Shown here piece after piece: positions 1-12,135 of a stretch of 64,000 bases of DNA. The DNA is from Parascedosporium putredinis (lineage: Eukaryota > Ascomycota > Sordariomycetes > Microascales > Microascaceae): assembly GCA_949357655.1 (NCBI GenBank), contig CASHTG010000017.1, forward strand, positions 992,001-1,056,000, written 5' to 3'. Each line of letters starts with the position of its first letter. Within the stretch, counting starts at the first letter, position 1. The position numbers were made by a program, and so were the translations under genes. A model generated the notes under the pieces. It was not told where the DNA came from. It worked only from the letters and a program-made list of their open reading frames with translations, and did not search any database.

Positions 1-2315
1 AGGTTGATTTTCTTCTTTCAACAATATGTAGTTAATGGACCACTTACGGTCGGAGTTAAGGGCACACGGAACTTTCTTTTGGACTTCTGTAATGGGTAGT
101 GGAGGCGCCAGTAATGACTTCATTTATTTCCAAAGCTATCGCTTCCTCTAATCTCTTCAGAAGTTGGTCACTGACGTGGGCAAGGCAAAGCCATAAGAGG
201 ATGGCCGACGATGTTTGAAATGTGCGCTGCATCAATGGGTAAGGGAGTCCTTCAACACCTGCCATAAAAGGAGGAGGCATGGCGAATACCGATGTAAGAG
301 TTGAATAAGCCCGTTCAATCCCCGAAATGGGGCTTCAGCTTGACTTTCCGAATGGCTAGTAGAGAGATCCGACCTCTTTTCTTAATTGTGCATGGTATGT
401 GGTTGGAAGGAAGGAGGGTGGCTATAGGCGATGAGGCAGTAATTGCGGCTGCGAATATAATAGCGGGATGTCCATAGATGTCATCGCCACGCCGAGGAGA
501 TCTGTATAACCGGAGCTCGAGTGGGTGAGCGATGCATCTATTTCAGCAACGACCTCGAGGCGCGCTGGGGTCAATTGGCGCATCGTCGCAAAGTAAAATC
601 ATTTCGGAGACAAATGCTGCTGATCATGCCTTGTTCTTTTAGTGTGCATGGAGCCCCGCACTGTTTGGCTGTTGGAGATACAAATCGATGTCATGATTAA
701 AGACAGTGGAGGTTGGTTCCTGGGCCTGCCCGCTCCCACCTAAACCGCACCAATTTCTTCCAAGCAGCGAAATCGAAGGGGCGCCTTCCTCACACCTTTG
801 ATCCAATCCGAAGTGGCTTGCATGCAGTAAAACATGGCAAGGCTACGAATTAACTAGGGGCCATCATTCTTATCAGCCCTCTCTCTGTCTCCCTGTCTCT
901 CTCTCTCTCTCTCTACCGCCGCCAAAGGCTCTTCAACATTTGCCAAGTCCACCGAGAGCCGTTTAACTAGTATCGCACCAGACATCCTTTGGATCCTCTG
1001 CCCCTCACCCACTCCGTCCCTCTTTCCTCGTACCGATCTCTGCCACCGTCGTCGCACTGCCTCATCTTATTGTCGCTCCATTCAAAGATTTGATAGAGCT
1101 ATTGTTCACGCCGAGGCTCGAAAAGCTCCCAAACTGGACTCGCGTGAGGAGGGGGCCCGGCCAAACAAGATGGAGGTAAGCTCAACGACGAACCTGTCAC
1201 TTTCTTTTTTGTTCCTTCGCGGCATTCCCGAGTCAGCTCAGGCTTGCCCGATCTCCACCCACGATTCCCTGGATTCGGCTTGAACTTTTGCGATCCCAAG
1301 CCCCCTTTTGAGCCCCCTTGCAATCAAGTCTTTTCCTTCCAATGCCCTTGCCACTGCTGGTTTCCTCTCGGCCAATTGATCCGACTGCCTCACGTCAACT
1401 CCTCCGAAGCGCGTCCTGGCGTCACCAGCAGGCCCAACCTCCGAGCCAGTGGTTACTCGCGCTCACCACGTCTGTGACGCACCGCTTATCAGCTCTGGCT
1501 TTATTGGCAGGGGTCTGCGAGGCTGGACCTTGACCCTGACGCAGCTTGGCTCGTTCTTTGGGGGTTCTGTACGATGGCGATGACGATCCTTTCGACCTGT
1601 TCCACCTTTTGTGGCTAGATGCTTCTATGGTCACACTACGAACCTTGATTACCCAGCGGGTGGCCTGGGTGGCCTTGACTAAATCGTGGGCGCCATCGTC
1701 GAGTGCGTAATGGTCCGAACACGCTCGGCAAGCAACCACCCTGCTCTGGTCCTTGAATGGTCCTGCGAATGCAACCTCCCGAGTCCACGGCCTCGGGCGC
1801 TGTCTGCTTTTGAGTCACGGGGGTGCAAGTGCACTTGCGTCCTTGACGACGCGTCAAAGGGGTATCATCGGGTTACGCGATACCAACCCCGTCTTGAAAA
1901 CTGCGAGCTGGTAGCCAGGCTCGGCCAGACCATTTCTGGTGCCCAATGAAAACCTCACTTGCGTGCTTGGGGGCGGGTTTGACCATGTTCTCTTGCCCGT
2001 AGCCCATGCCGGGCCCATCTTCGTGCGCCTTTTCCTTAATGTGATTGTGTGCTGCCAAACCTGGGTGGTTGTGGCGGGTCGAAGAGGAAGGCTGGCCAGA
2101 CGTGGTCCGTGTTGGAGATACAAAAGCTTCAGCTCCGTCCACGATAAGCCCCGGTCTCAAACCCTGCCGTTGCACCTCGTATATAGTCGGCTTTCTTGCC
2201 TCCCTTGCCGATTTATTCACTGGTTTACCTCATCCTCCCCGTTTTGGATCTTGTCTGTTTTTCGAGTCATGCATGGCACTTCTCGCCTACTTTTCAGGCT
2301 TGCCGTTCGAGTCGA
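1..2315. other. Gene-free left end, upstream of gtr2
   Basis: I found no conserved protein, RNA gene or mobile element in this stretch on either strand. Open frames here are short, overlap one another and show no recognisable domain. The right part (about 2000-2315) should contain the promoter and 5' leader of gtr2. A CT-rich microsatellite lies near 878-914. A gene that begins to the left of the window could reach in, but nothing at the edge supports it. Confidence 0.5.
878..914. repeat. CT microsatellite
   Basis: The + strand is an almost pure CTCT tract with a few interrupting G and CC steps. Such pyrimidine tracts are common in fungal promoters and leaders; no further function is visible. 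Confidence 0.8.
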
Positions 2316-3682
2316 ATGGCGTCCCCAACGACTCCGCCGGGCCGTCGCGCGGTCATGCGTCTTGACGATGCGGAGAGTCCAGCAAAGCTAAATCTTCGAC
2401 GTGTTTTTGAACAGAATCGCACGGGTCCACCGAAACAGGATGGAAGCAAGCTCGTTGGAAGCCTACAAGGGCCGCCTCCTACGACCAAGGGCCGACCTCG
2501 TCTATTACTGATGGGACAAAGCAGGTACGTTGTTGCCCTTGCTCGGCCACTGACTGCCTCCTAGCTAATCTTGACCCAAGGAGCGGAAAGTCGTCCATAT
2601 CAAGTGTTGTATTCCAGAAACTGCCGCCCAATGAAACGCTTTATCTCGAATCAACTGCTAGGATTCAGAAAGATCAGATGGCGTGAGTAGCTGCCCCCGC
2701 TGTCTCAGCTCGCCTCATTTTCCCGGGTGCGATTTTATCCCATGCTAACGGGTCGATGAATAGATCCTTTATGGACTTCCAAGTCTGGGACTTTCCTGGC
2801 CAGATAGACTTCTTTGAAAACCCGAACCTCGATATAGATGCCATCTTCAGCGAGGTTGGCGCCCTCATCTGGGTCATTGACGCGCAAGATGACTATCTCG
2901 AGGCGGTCGCTCGGTTAAACGCCACCATCCTCTACCTCCAGCGCAGCTACTCCAACCTTAACATTGAGGTATTCATCCATAAGGTCGATGGTCTTTCAGA
3001 TGACTACAAGCTCGATATTCAGCGAGACATCACCATCCGTATCCAGGATGAGCTCTCAGATCATGGCATTGAGAACGCTCCAGTAACATTTCACCTCACA
3101 TCCATCTACAACCATTCCATCTTTGAAGCTTTCAGCAAAGTTATCCAGAAGCTCATTCCCCGCCTCGGAATCCTCGAAGGTATCCTAACCAATCTTTGTC
3201 GTACCTGTCGTTTCGAAAAAGCCTATCTCTTTGATGTCTTCAGCAAGATTTATATTGCCACCGACTCAACGCCGGCGGATATGGCTTCCTACGAGATCTG
3301 CTCCGATTACATCGATGTCATAATTGACATCACAGAGGTCTACGGTTCATGGGACAGAAATACGGAGCAGAAACAAAAGTTGGAAGGCGAACCATGGAAT
3401 ATGAAGTTAGAGGACCAAGTAGCGTGCCCATCTACTGAAAGCTCAATGATGCTGCATGATGGAAACAGGCCCATCATGCTGCGAGAAGTCGACCGGTACC
3501 TTGCTCTCGTGGCTATCATGAGAGAAGACTCGTACGATAAGATGCCCTTGGTCAATATGAATGTTGAGGCGGTGGTACAAGGCCTAAAAGAGTTTTTGAG
3601 ATTACGAAACCGAGGAAATGAGAGATGGCGGGGAAGGAAGAAGAAGACGAGAAGTATCCCTAGTGGCCGCTATAACGTGTAG
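2316..3682 (+). CDS. gtr2: Rag-family GTPase Gtr2 (RagC/D type)
   Basis: Small GTPase of the Rag heterodimer, which with Gtr1 passes amino-acid sufficiency to TORC1 at the vacuole. Three exons, 2316-2524, 2581-2682 and 2764-3682, join in frame to 409 residues with clean GT-AG introns. The P-loop GQSRSGKS falls near residues 67-74 and is split by intron 1. WDFPGQ (about 112-117) is the G3 motif and HKVDG (about 176-180) the G4-like motif; this wording, and ESTARI between them, fits RagC/D rather than RagA/B. The C-terminal half carries the roadblock-like region (FLFDV/IYIATDS type wording) used for dimerisation, then a basic tail. ATG 2316 is chosen because it is the first in-frame ATG before the conserved region; ATG 2355 is an alternative. 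No frame break is present, unlike in most genes here. Confidence 0.95.
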
Positions 3683-4161
3683 GCATCTTTCTGGGACTGA
3701 AAGCGAGGAATATTTACGAGATCTTTGATGCCCTCCAAGAACATGAGACGCGCGCAGATGGAACTCTTTTTATTTAACCTCTGAGCTGTAATGATCCACT
3801 TCACGAAATCTATTTTTTTATGCCGAAGCCCATGTTGCCACGTATAGCTTGTTTTACCTGCCACAGGTCTATCTGAAAGCTCATATCAACCTTCTTTCAA
3901 CTCGAAAACCCGGTAAGTGCAACGGTCTTGGCCAAGGAGACACACTCTCACGGGAATGGGTCCTCTGGCGTCGCTCTTGGGATGTACGGCCATTTGTACG
4001 GGCAAGAAGTCGCCCTCCTTCCCCGTGGGGATGCGAGCAGAGGCTACGGAACGAGTGTCTAGCTCGTGTGGAGTCATTGGTTGGCTAGAGGTAGTATATG
4101 GGGTCCAGGGAGGGTCACGGCCGAGAGCCGAAGCGAGAGGAGAATTGGAGAGGAGTCTAGC
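3683..4161. other. Convergent intergenic region gtr2/apc4
   Basis: These 479 bp separate the stops of two genes that point at each other, so they should hold both 3' UTRs and terminators. I see no gene in it. Confidence 0.6.
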
Positions 4162-6675
4162 TTAAAAGTTAGCCCTGTATTTCTCAGCGTAAAGGCGGAA
4201 AACGAGACTCTCTGGTGACAGAGAGATGGGCTAGAAAAGAAAAAAGATGGGTTTTCTCACCTTCTTCTGAAGTGAGAATGAGTAGGGTTGTGGGCGCGAG
4301 GAACTTTACGTCGGTGATCTCGCCGGTCGGTGTGGAGATGGTGCAGCAATGGGTCTCGGCGCTGCTGCTTATTCCATTCACGATGGGTATAGAGGTGCGG
4401 AAGAGGAGGACTGTGCGGCAAAGGGTCAGTCGACGCCAAGGTCGAAGACTCTACGAGCCAATGTGTTACTCACCGTCCTGGCCCCTGCCTTTGGTGGCCA
4501 CCGCAGTATACGTTAAACCGTTGGTGGATTCCTGGCTCGGTGTTAGCTGCATGCACAAGGCGCCGAGCTTCGAAGCGTTGGAAAAGATCTTTGCTGCCTA
4601 CCCCTGTTCCGGGAACCGCATCCATCTGGATATCGATGGCTCTAATTTCTTGTTCCAGGGCAATCCTTGTTGACTGACCGAACCGCACACTTCTTTTCAG
4701 CGCTTGTGCGATATCGTTAAAGACCTCGCCGGCCCTGCTCTCAAGATGCGACAGAAGCCAGCGAACCCTGGGTAGAAATTCGGCATACTGCTGCCCCATC
4801 TCCTGTTTTTTAGCTGATTATCGAGGGCCTCGAGGAGAGATGCGCCTCTCGCAACGGCCTCCCAGTCCCCTTCTGCTTCGTCGTCGGCGAGGTAGACCGC
4901 CAAGGGGCTCCGCAGAAGGTATTTTTGAAGATATGTCAGAACGTGGCTGTTATTCATCGTGGCCTCCTTCTCCATCAGCTCGTCAGTACCGGAGCTCGTC
5001 GCTAAACGATCAATCTGAAATCTCAGCCACGCAGAAAACGAGGTAAACAGCTCAAGTTCTTCCATGACGATGAGGAGCATCCGGTGACCAACGAGGCTGA
5101 GGCACGCAACCGTGTCCATCAGGCGGGTTATCCGTATCACCGAAAGACCAGTATCGTCGCGAGACTCGTAGAATTGGGCAAACCCTTTGAGCCGGCTCAG
5201 GATCACACCGCATCGCTCGAGAGCGGGTAGGAAATTTTCGTGGATAATGCCTCGGAGGTTTTCTAGGCCTGAAACCACAGCCTTGTCCCACCGTTTATGG
5301 CCCTAAGACTTGAGTTAGACGGCGGTGGGAGGAGCCAAGGGGCTACGAGAGTTGGTTGGTAGAGAGCCGAAACTTACACGCTCCGCTAAGCTGTCGACTA
5401 GCCATTCCTTCACAACCTCATAGGTGTGACCCGTGACAAGGGTGTGATAGAGGGCCGATACGATATCTCGCGGCCCGTTCTCAGCTCCCTGGAGATCCTC
5501 TTGAACATTTGCGAGAAAGCGGGACGGTAGATCTCGAGTGTTCTTGAACTCGACTTGCATATGAAGGAACGCCTGCCTGGTATATCTCAGGAGTTTCTGG
5601 AGAGTTGTCAATTTGGATGCGAGAAGAGATAGGTTGATTGGTGAGGAGGCTATGAAAGACAAGTCTAATGGAACTATGTCCAAAGTGTTCTGAGCTGACT
5701 GGAAGACAAGGGTATGGGTGGAGAGATCGCGATGGGAGGCATGGTGAAGTAGGCGCAAGTCGGTCCGAGGATCCTGATGAGACTGATACTTGAAGGTTCC
5801 GACCGTGAATGAGTCGTAAATGCTGATGTGAATATCGTTCTTGTCGGTACCGACAATCATGACAGAGATTTCTTCGCTATCTTCTGGTTTAAAAGGCTGG
5901 AAGAGGAAGTCTATTCCGCTTCTTAGGGTGAAAACCATCGAGTCGTCTCTACGCGGTTCATCAGCACAAAATCGAGTCTTCTCTGCTGTCCAAAAGTGAG
6001 GTTTATGCCTACCCAGAACCTGCACTACTGCTGGGCAGGGGCTAATCTTGGGCAATGCCGTATCTATTTCAAGAAAGGTGAGCTCGCGTGGTAGGTCGGC
6101 AACAGGGACGTCTTTCCCTAGGACACCTTGCCCTATAGGCAGACCAGCCCCCAGACGCGCGCCCGACTTCTTTGTGACGTTATTGCTGGCCCACCCGATA
6201 TGCGCAATCTTGGCTTGCCCGGCCTCTATAACACCGATATTATGGGCTGCTTTATTGTTCTCGAGGCCCATAAGACGCACGTATCCATCATCCCAAGCAA
6301 TGGCGATAAACTGACCTGTGGCCCGCTGTCAGCGTGTGAATCTACGATTGTCTGCCGCGCTTCCTCCCCGGCGCACGGCACCTATGGCGCACGCGCAAGC
6401 GGCTTGGAGCAGATGAGAGGAAAGGGGCGTACCGTCAGGTTTCCATTTCACTGCGGTCACAGTTGCCGTTTCCCTCTCCTGCCCCTTCCTCCTTGTTGGA
6501 TCTTGGACACAACCTCATTCCTTGGCCTCTGCACAAGCACGTTCCCCGTCGCGTGGTCCCAGGTAACGGACAAATCAACAGTTGGAGAGCTAACGGGGAG
6601 GCCGGACTGCGCAGCGTGCTCAAACTTGGTTTCGCTGAAGGCCTCGAGAGAGATAGGAGCAGTCGAGGTCGCCAT
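4162..6675 (-). CDS. apc4: Anaphase-promoting complex subunit 4
   Basis: Scaffold subunit of the APC/C ubiquitin ligase. Exons read from the right: 6433-6675, 5378-6315, 4474-5302, 4261-4410 and 4162-4211, about 735 residues. The N-terminus (MATSTAPISLEAF, then NEVVSKIQQ, TAVKWKPDG, AIAWDDGYVRLMGLENN) is the Apc4 WD40-like propeller start. The 4.7-5.3 kb part is the Apc4 long helical domain (GHKRWDKAV, LLEALDNQL, MGQQYAEFLPRVRWLLSHLE). NGISSS and DVKFLAPTTLLIL mark the C-terminal part. The reading frame is broken between IQQ and TAVKW near 6465-6490, and at the A6 run 4806-4811; each is repaired by one extra base. A third shift near 4570-4610 could be an error of two bases or a short intron. 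The last exon ends AEKYRANF. The family assignment is firm; the exact central and C-terminal exon edges are less so. Confidence 0.9.
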
Positions 6676-7291
6676 GTTCTTTTTAACCCTTCAAGATGAG
6701 CTCGTCGAGTCAAAGAGGGTGCCTCAACCAACTGGAAGCGATCAAAAGATCACCTCACATTGACGGGCTGGGTAGCCCGTAAGATACAGAACAGGAATCG
6801 GTTTATCCTTAAGTCATTTAATTCTCCTTCTAGATAAATGTCATGATTTCCGTCCTGTGAAAGCGGAGCGTAGGGAGTATGGTGGAAAGGGAGTAAGAAA
6901 TAAGGTCAAGTTCGGAGGTGGAAGCGCGTCGTGAAAATGCAAAGTGCCCCGCACTGTAGTTGAGTGGTGGTTTCCTTAGAAGCTGGAGCGGGAACAGTGC
7001 GGGGTTGCAAGTATGGGCTGCCATCCTTGTGCCACACAACAATCATAGATCTCTTCTTATCAACTCTTGACATGGGGGAGTGATCAATCAACCGATCATG
7101 GTCATCTATTGAGCTGAAATGGTTGACCTTCCGCTATGTGCTACGAGCCAAGGACTTATTTGACGCCATCCCCAAGTTTGGCCGTTAATCCTGGCGGCCC
7201 ATTTTTTTATCCATACCCTCAAGACGATGACTAGCCTCTCCTCCATACCGTTTTGCAAAACAGTCAATGATTGCTAAGCTGCTCATCAATT
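6676..7291. other. Intergenic region between ret2 stop and apc4 start
   Basis: Both flanking genes lie on the minus strand, so this 616 bp stretch should contain the apc4 promoter and the ret2 3' UTR. I found no gene or repeat. Confidence 0.5.
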
Positions 7292-9100
7292 TCATTCAAT
7301 TACGTAGTTTTCAGCCGTAGATTTGACGTCCTTTGAGAAGGTGATCTCCTCGTCCATGTCAACAAGCGAGACTGAGGTTACCTGTTTTGAAGTCGCTAGA
7401 GTTAGCAAGGGCAGAACGGGCCAAAATGGGAGAAAGGACCAAAGAAACGTACATCAACATCGACGTAGGGCGACGACTTGTGGAACCGAACCGTCATAGG
7501 GAAGAAGTCATTTTCGTCGTTGGCTTCCGCCTCAAACTCGAAAGACCCGCTTGCGTTCTCATCGTCAACAGAGCCAATGGTCCACTCGAGCATGTCACCC
7601 ATGAGGTCATAAGTAGCGTCGAAGCTCGAGACGACGGGCTCGGCGGCTTGGTAGGGGATCAAGACACTGACATCCTTCAGTGCATCGCCGCCAGTGAGCT
7701 CGTACTCGACAGTCATATTGTACTTATCCGAGTCCTTGTTTATCCAGACTGTGAAAGTGATGGGACAAGCACTGGTGTCATCAGCCTTGGGAGTGGCTCG
7801 CCACCGAAGCACACCGACGGAATTGTTGACAGGGAACCCCTGGCCCGTGTTCGCCATTTGGATGATCTTAGATTTGTTAAATGTGTTTCGATCAACCTTG
7901 GGGTGTGTTCGGAACTGGACTCCGTGTGAGGCGTTGGCAGTGAGACCAAGCTGGATCCTAGTCAAGCTCGGGTCTGAAATGCGAAGTGTGAGATCGCCAT
8001 TGACTGAGATAGAGTTGACCGCACCCTCCCTTGATAGATTCGCCGTAATGGACTCGTTAACAATGATATGGATGGCGTCACGGTCCATGGTGGTAGAGGC
8101 GCGGTGTTCGGCAACTTGGCTAGGAGCAGCAGGCGCAGGGGTTACTAGAGGGCTATCATCGATTTCCGCTCCCATCTCTCCGCGTACGCGCTCAAACATG
8201 TCCGTGGTCTTGGACTTCTTGCCCAGCTGCATTCCCTTGCCCTTAAGAGCAGAGGGCCTACAAGAGAGGTCAGTAGAGACTCCCAAGGTGTGTGCATGGC
8301 CCCAAGGGGAGCATGCGGGGTAACCCACTTATTAAATGTCTTGTTCTTCTCAGCTTCATAGGAATCGAAGGATTCTTGCGCGGCAGGTCGAGAGGGAGGG
8401 GTATATGTTGGGTAAACGGGGGTCCGGGAACCCCACGCATGCCCCTGGCTGTCTCCTTGCGCTGCATTTCGAGCTGTTTCGCTTTGCGCTTCCTTTCCTC
8501 GGTAGCCTCGAGTTCCTTGTTCTATTCGCAAGGGTCAGCATATCAGCATGCAATTGTATCTCGCATTGCGCGTCGTGACTATACCCTAGCGATAATTTCC
8601 TGGATGCGCTCTTCGTGGCTCTCCATCTCCAGAAACGTCTTGATCTGGCTGATGGTCAAGTTCTCTCGGTAACCCAGAGTAACCAACTCATCAAATGCGC
8701 TTAGGAGGTCGTAGGCATGTCGCACAATTTCTCGCTCATCGAGGCTCTTGCATGTGTTGGTGACGACCTGAGCGAAGAGGTGGAGCGAGTCGATGTCCTG
8801 GAGGATATTGGACTGCTTGTTGGTGATGAGAACCATGTAGAGCTCGTCGAGGGGTTGGTAAACGAAGCGAACGTTGTCCTGCTCGACGGTCGTATGCTGC
8901 GTACCGCTGTCTGCTAGTTTCGGGAAGGACGCCAGCAACGCTTCCACTCTGGATCGGGGCATCTCTCGGAACTGCCTCGAGAGGACAGCCTTACCCCGCG
9001 GGTGCAGATGGAGGCGGCGAGGACAACCTAGCTTGCCATTAGCGCAAATGACTCCAAGACTAGAAATGGGTTCTGAGAGCATATTGGGTATTCGTACCAT
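7292..9100 (-). CDS. ret2: Coatomer subunit delta (delta-COP)
   Basis: Subunit of the COPI coat for Golgi-to-ER retrograde transport. Exons from the right: 9098-9100, 8585-9027, 8329-8521, 7453-8257, 7292-7381; with two restored bases the product is 511 residues, the usual length. The first exon is only the ATG, directly followed by the donor GTACGA; the next exon starts VVLAASICTR. The N-terminal longin-like domain (AVLSRQFREM, VRFVYQPLDELYMVLIT) is followed by a charged linker (KELEATEERKR, QLEMQRKE), GKKSKTTDMFERV, and the C-terminal mu-homology domain (LTLRISDPSLTRIQL, GVLRWRATPKADD, TVEYELTGGDALKDVSVLIPY). The last exon ends in VVTSVSLVDMDEEI-type wording and ENYVIE. Frame breaks occur at a G4 run near 8998-9002 and near 8430-8440; each needs one extra base. 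Confidence 0.95.
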
Positions 9101-9826
9101 GTTGATGCTTATACGAGGGTGGGCGGACAAAGGTTATCGGTTCCGGGGATCTATGAAGAAGGAGGTGTAGTCCTGGATGGGCCACAGAATGCCAGGTGGG
9201 ATGTCGAAGGTGTCCACTGCCTCGATTCGGGACACTCGACCAGTAGCGAGTTCCCAGGGTGGTCCACAAGTACTTTACACCTGGGTCAGTACCCTTGATC
9301 TTCGTAGATACATAAACCCATTACAAGGGTAAGTTGCTCCTTGCCCCACCCCGCTTGCCCGTCTGTGAAATCAAGCCTCAAGCTTGGAATGTGACAATGG
9401 TCCGTGCTCTAGCGAGGTCAGGCCCCGAAAGGCGCCTCTTCCGGATTCGTCACTGCAATTAGCCACGCTTTTTCCACCTAAAACGCGATCATCGCTCATT
9501 CCTGCTTCTAGCCGACTCCATCGCTCATCAAGGACGGACATCAAGGACAATTTTCCTAGCATCTTAACCAAGACTCTGTCCTTCGAGTGGATGCCGATTT
9601 TCCCTCGTCCCTTTACCTTCTAACCTCCGTTGAAGTCTTACGTACACCGGCACTTCCACTGAACACTGGCAGTCGCCCTTGCCTCGACATTCGATCATCG
9701 ATCTTTCGAAATATTTGCCCCCGATCTCTGACAGCCACATTTCTCATCATCGCCAGTACTTACCGTGCGCGCGATCTCCCTTTATCCAACCGCATTATCG
9801 AATGAAAGCTCTGAAAGAAAGTCGTG
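9101..9826. promoter_or_regulatory. Divergent promoter region ret2 / acidic protein gene
   Basis: The two flanking genes start away from each other, so this 726 bp region must hold both promoters and 5' leaders. I could not identify a confident TATA box or factor site. No gene is visible in it. Confidence 0.6.
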
Positions 9827-12135
9827 ATGGCAGCTGAGGTCTCCCAAGTGCCGATCGATGGTCAACTGGATCTTACGTTCGATGGTGGCGGCGATACAAC
9901 GACCAACCCCGAGTTTCGCTCCGCCATGTCGGACGACATCATCCCTGGGACAGAGGGGGATAATAGTTTTTCTGTTGAGCCTACGGAAGAATTGCCAGCC
10001 AGCTTGAACGAGATAGACTGGGAAGAGCCAGCTGCCGCTGGCAGCGCGGTGTCGCTTGCAGTTGCGGACGCAGATGGCACAGCTGATATCGACGCCCTCA
10101 CACCATCATTTGACGTTAACATGGGCGAACCCGATCTTCATGTTGATTTGGGGATCGCGGCCGCTCCCGGGGATGGCAGCGCCCAGGAGAGTGCCGATGC
10201 TGGAGAGGCGGAATATGACGAGAGTGGACATGCCTCTCATGCGCCGGATAACGGAATCATTGAGGATGATGTGGAGCATGAAATCACATACGACGAAGAT
10301 GAACCTGGAGAACACCTAGAAGCACATACCGAGGTCGGGGATATTTCTCCCTCATACGTGGTCGACCAGGAGCAAGGCGATGCGGAGGCGGATGCTGAAG
10401 GCCAGAGCGGTGATGAGACCCCTGGAGATGTAGGAGAGGGTGTTGAAGAGGAGCATGATATCGAGGGTGATGAAGCTGGCTCTGACCACGCGGAGGCCCA
10501 GGACGAGCAGTCTACCGATGAGTCTGATGATGACCGGGGCGAGTTACCAACGTCATGTCCCGATATCTCCGTTAGCTATCGTAACCAGGAGTATCCCCTG
10601 ATCCACGGGCAAGGCAGGGACGACGTTCAAATGGGATTTTTGGAGATGTTGGTGTGCTGGACCTGACTGTCGATAACCTCCTTGCGAGGCTCCGCCAGGA
10701 ACTTATTGATGACCTTGGGCCACAGGATGAACTAGTTCTTCAGGTGGATGAGCTGGGCTTGGAGTATGCAGAGGTATGTCAAATACCTTTCTACGAAGCT
10801 ACTGATGGGAAAAGACTTGCTAACCGCTCGCCCCTTAGTCCACGCATCGAGAACATCTCTCCGGCGTCACGTTCAGGCAGCTCCACGAGATTTTTGACCA
10901 GTTGGCGAAGAATCAGGACCCTGATGTCAGCCGGGTCCTGTACACAAATCTCCTAATCCGACCTCACCCCGCTAAGCGTCTAGAACTTTTGATCGATGAG
11001 GCTTTCAATGGAAAAGGCCTAGATGAGATCATCTATTGCTTCCAACCTAACTCTCAAGGACATGCTACGCACGATGCGGGAAATACCAACATGATTATTG
11101 ACAGTAGCGATGAGGATGGTGGCGAGGACGGTGAGGACGATGTCGAGGCTGAGGCCGAGGCTGAGGAGGAGGAGGAAGAAGAGGAAGAGGAAGAGGAGGA
11201 AGAAGCTTCGCCTGACGACGAAATGGTTTCTCAGCAAGAGATTGATGACGAGAGCGAGAACGAACTAGATCAATCTGCGGAGACTGATGCTGCCGATCTA
11301 GACCAAGATCAGTACTACGACGAGGGTAGCGAAGATGCAGACGAGATCGAAGGAGTGGAAATCGACACAGCCGAAGTTGTGGAAGTTCGAGAGGAACAAC
11401 AAGCTGCCCCCGAGGACGATGGCGCTGCAGATGGGTTGATCTCCGTCGAGGTGGACGGCGTGATTGAGGTAGCAACACCACAAGGTAAGCACGAACCATC
11501 GTCACACGTCAAGTGATATCAAGGGCTACAAGCCTTGGCCGTTCCCCGCTACAGCCTTGACTAGTCTTCATGGAAGCATCAAGACGTAGCGAAGGAAACT
11601 CGAGCCGAACCATGTACACTCTGTTGCCAAGCTAACTTCTTTTTCTAGAACCGACCTACGATGAGCTTGCAACTGAACAGCCCGGGGAGGAAGCTCTGGA
11701 TTCCGGGTTCGATTTTATTGAGATGATTGATGATGATGAGGAAGATCGTGACATCCTTGAGATAGAACAAGAAAACCCAACTGGCAGCAGTGCGACGGCC
11801 ACACTCGATGGCCGAACAGAGAATGAAATCGACTATGAGGACAACAACGAAGACCCCGTGGAGGAAAATGGTGACCCGAGCCTCGGGATTGACGAAGCTA
11901 CAGTTGATGGTGGCCAGCTTGATGAGATAGATTGGCGCGATTTCCCTGAAGAGCCTTCCACCAACGATTTGAAGGAGACGATGAGCACCTCAGGGAAACG
12001 ACCTCACGCCGAGGTGAATGACGGAGAAGAGTTTGACTTGGATGAAGGGATTGGTAAGTCTCCAGGCCCCTCCGCAAGTCCCGATACCAAATTCTAACCT
12101 CATAAAAATTAGATGTCAAGCGTCGTCGATCTTAA
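9827..12135 (+). CDS. Large acidic protein of unknown function
   Basis: I do not recognise a named family. Exons 9827-10773, 10839-11484, 11649-12053 and 12113-12135 join to 673 residues if one base is added to the T5 run near 10636-10640. The N-terminal third is low-complexity and acidic (ASLNEIDWEEP; many D, E and A). A central segment looks folded: GVLDLTVDNLLARLRQEL, then STHREHLSGVTFRQLHEIFDQLAKN, RVLYTNLLIRPHPAKRLELLIDE and EIIYCF. It is followed by a long poly-acidic stretch (11164-11204). EIDW motifs appear near both ends (ASLNEIDWEEP and GQLDEIDWRDFPEE), the second beside EEFDLDEGI. The protein ends in a basic DVKRRRS, a possible nuclear localisation signal. The organisation suggests a nuclear histone- or RNA-linked factor, but that is inference. 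GTG ATG at 9824 was resolved to ATG 9827. Confidence 0.8.
11164..11204 (+). repeat. GAG/GAA tract encoding poly-glutamate
   Basis: A purine-only tract of mixed GAG and GAA codons inside the acidic protein gene encodes an uninterrupted glutamate run of about 13 residues. Confidence 0.85.
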
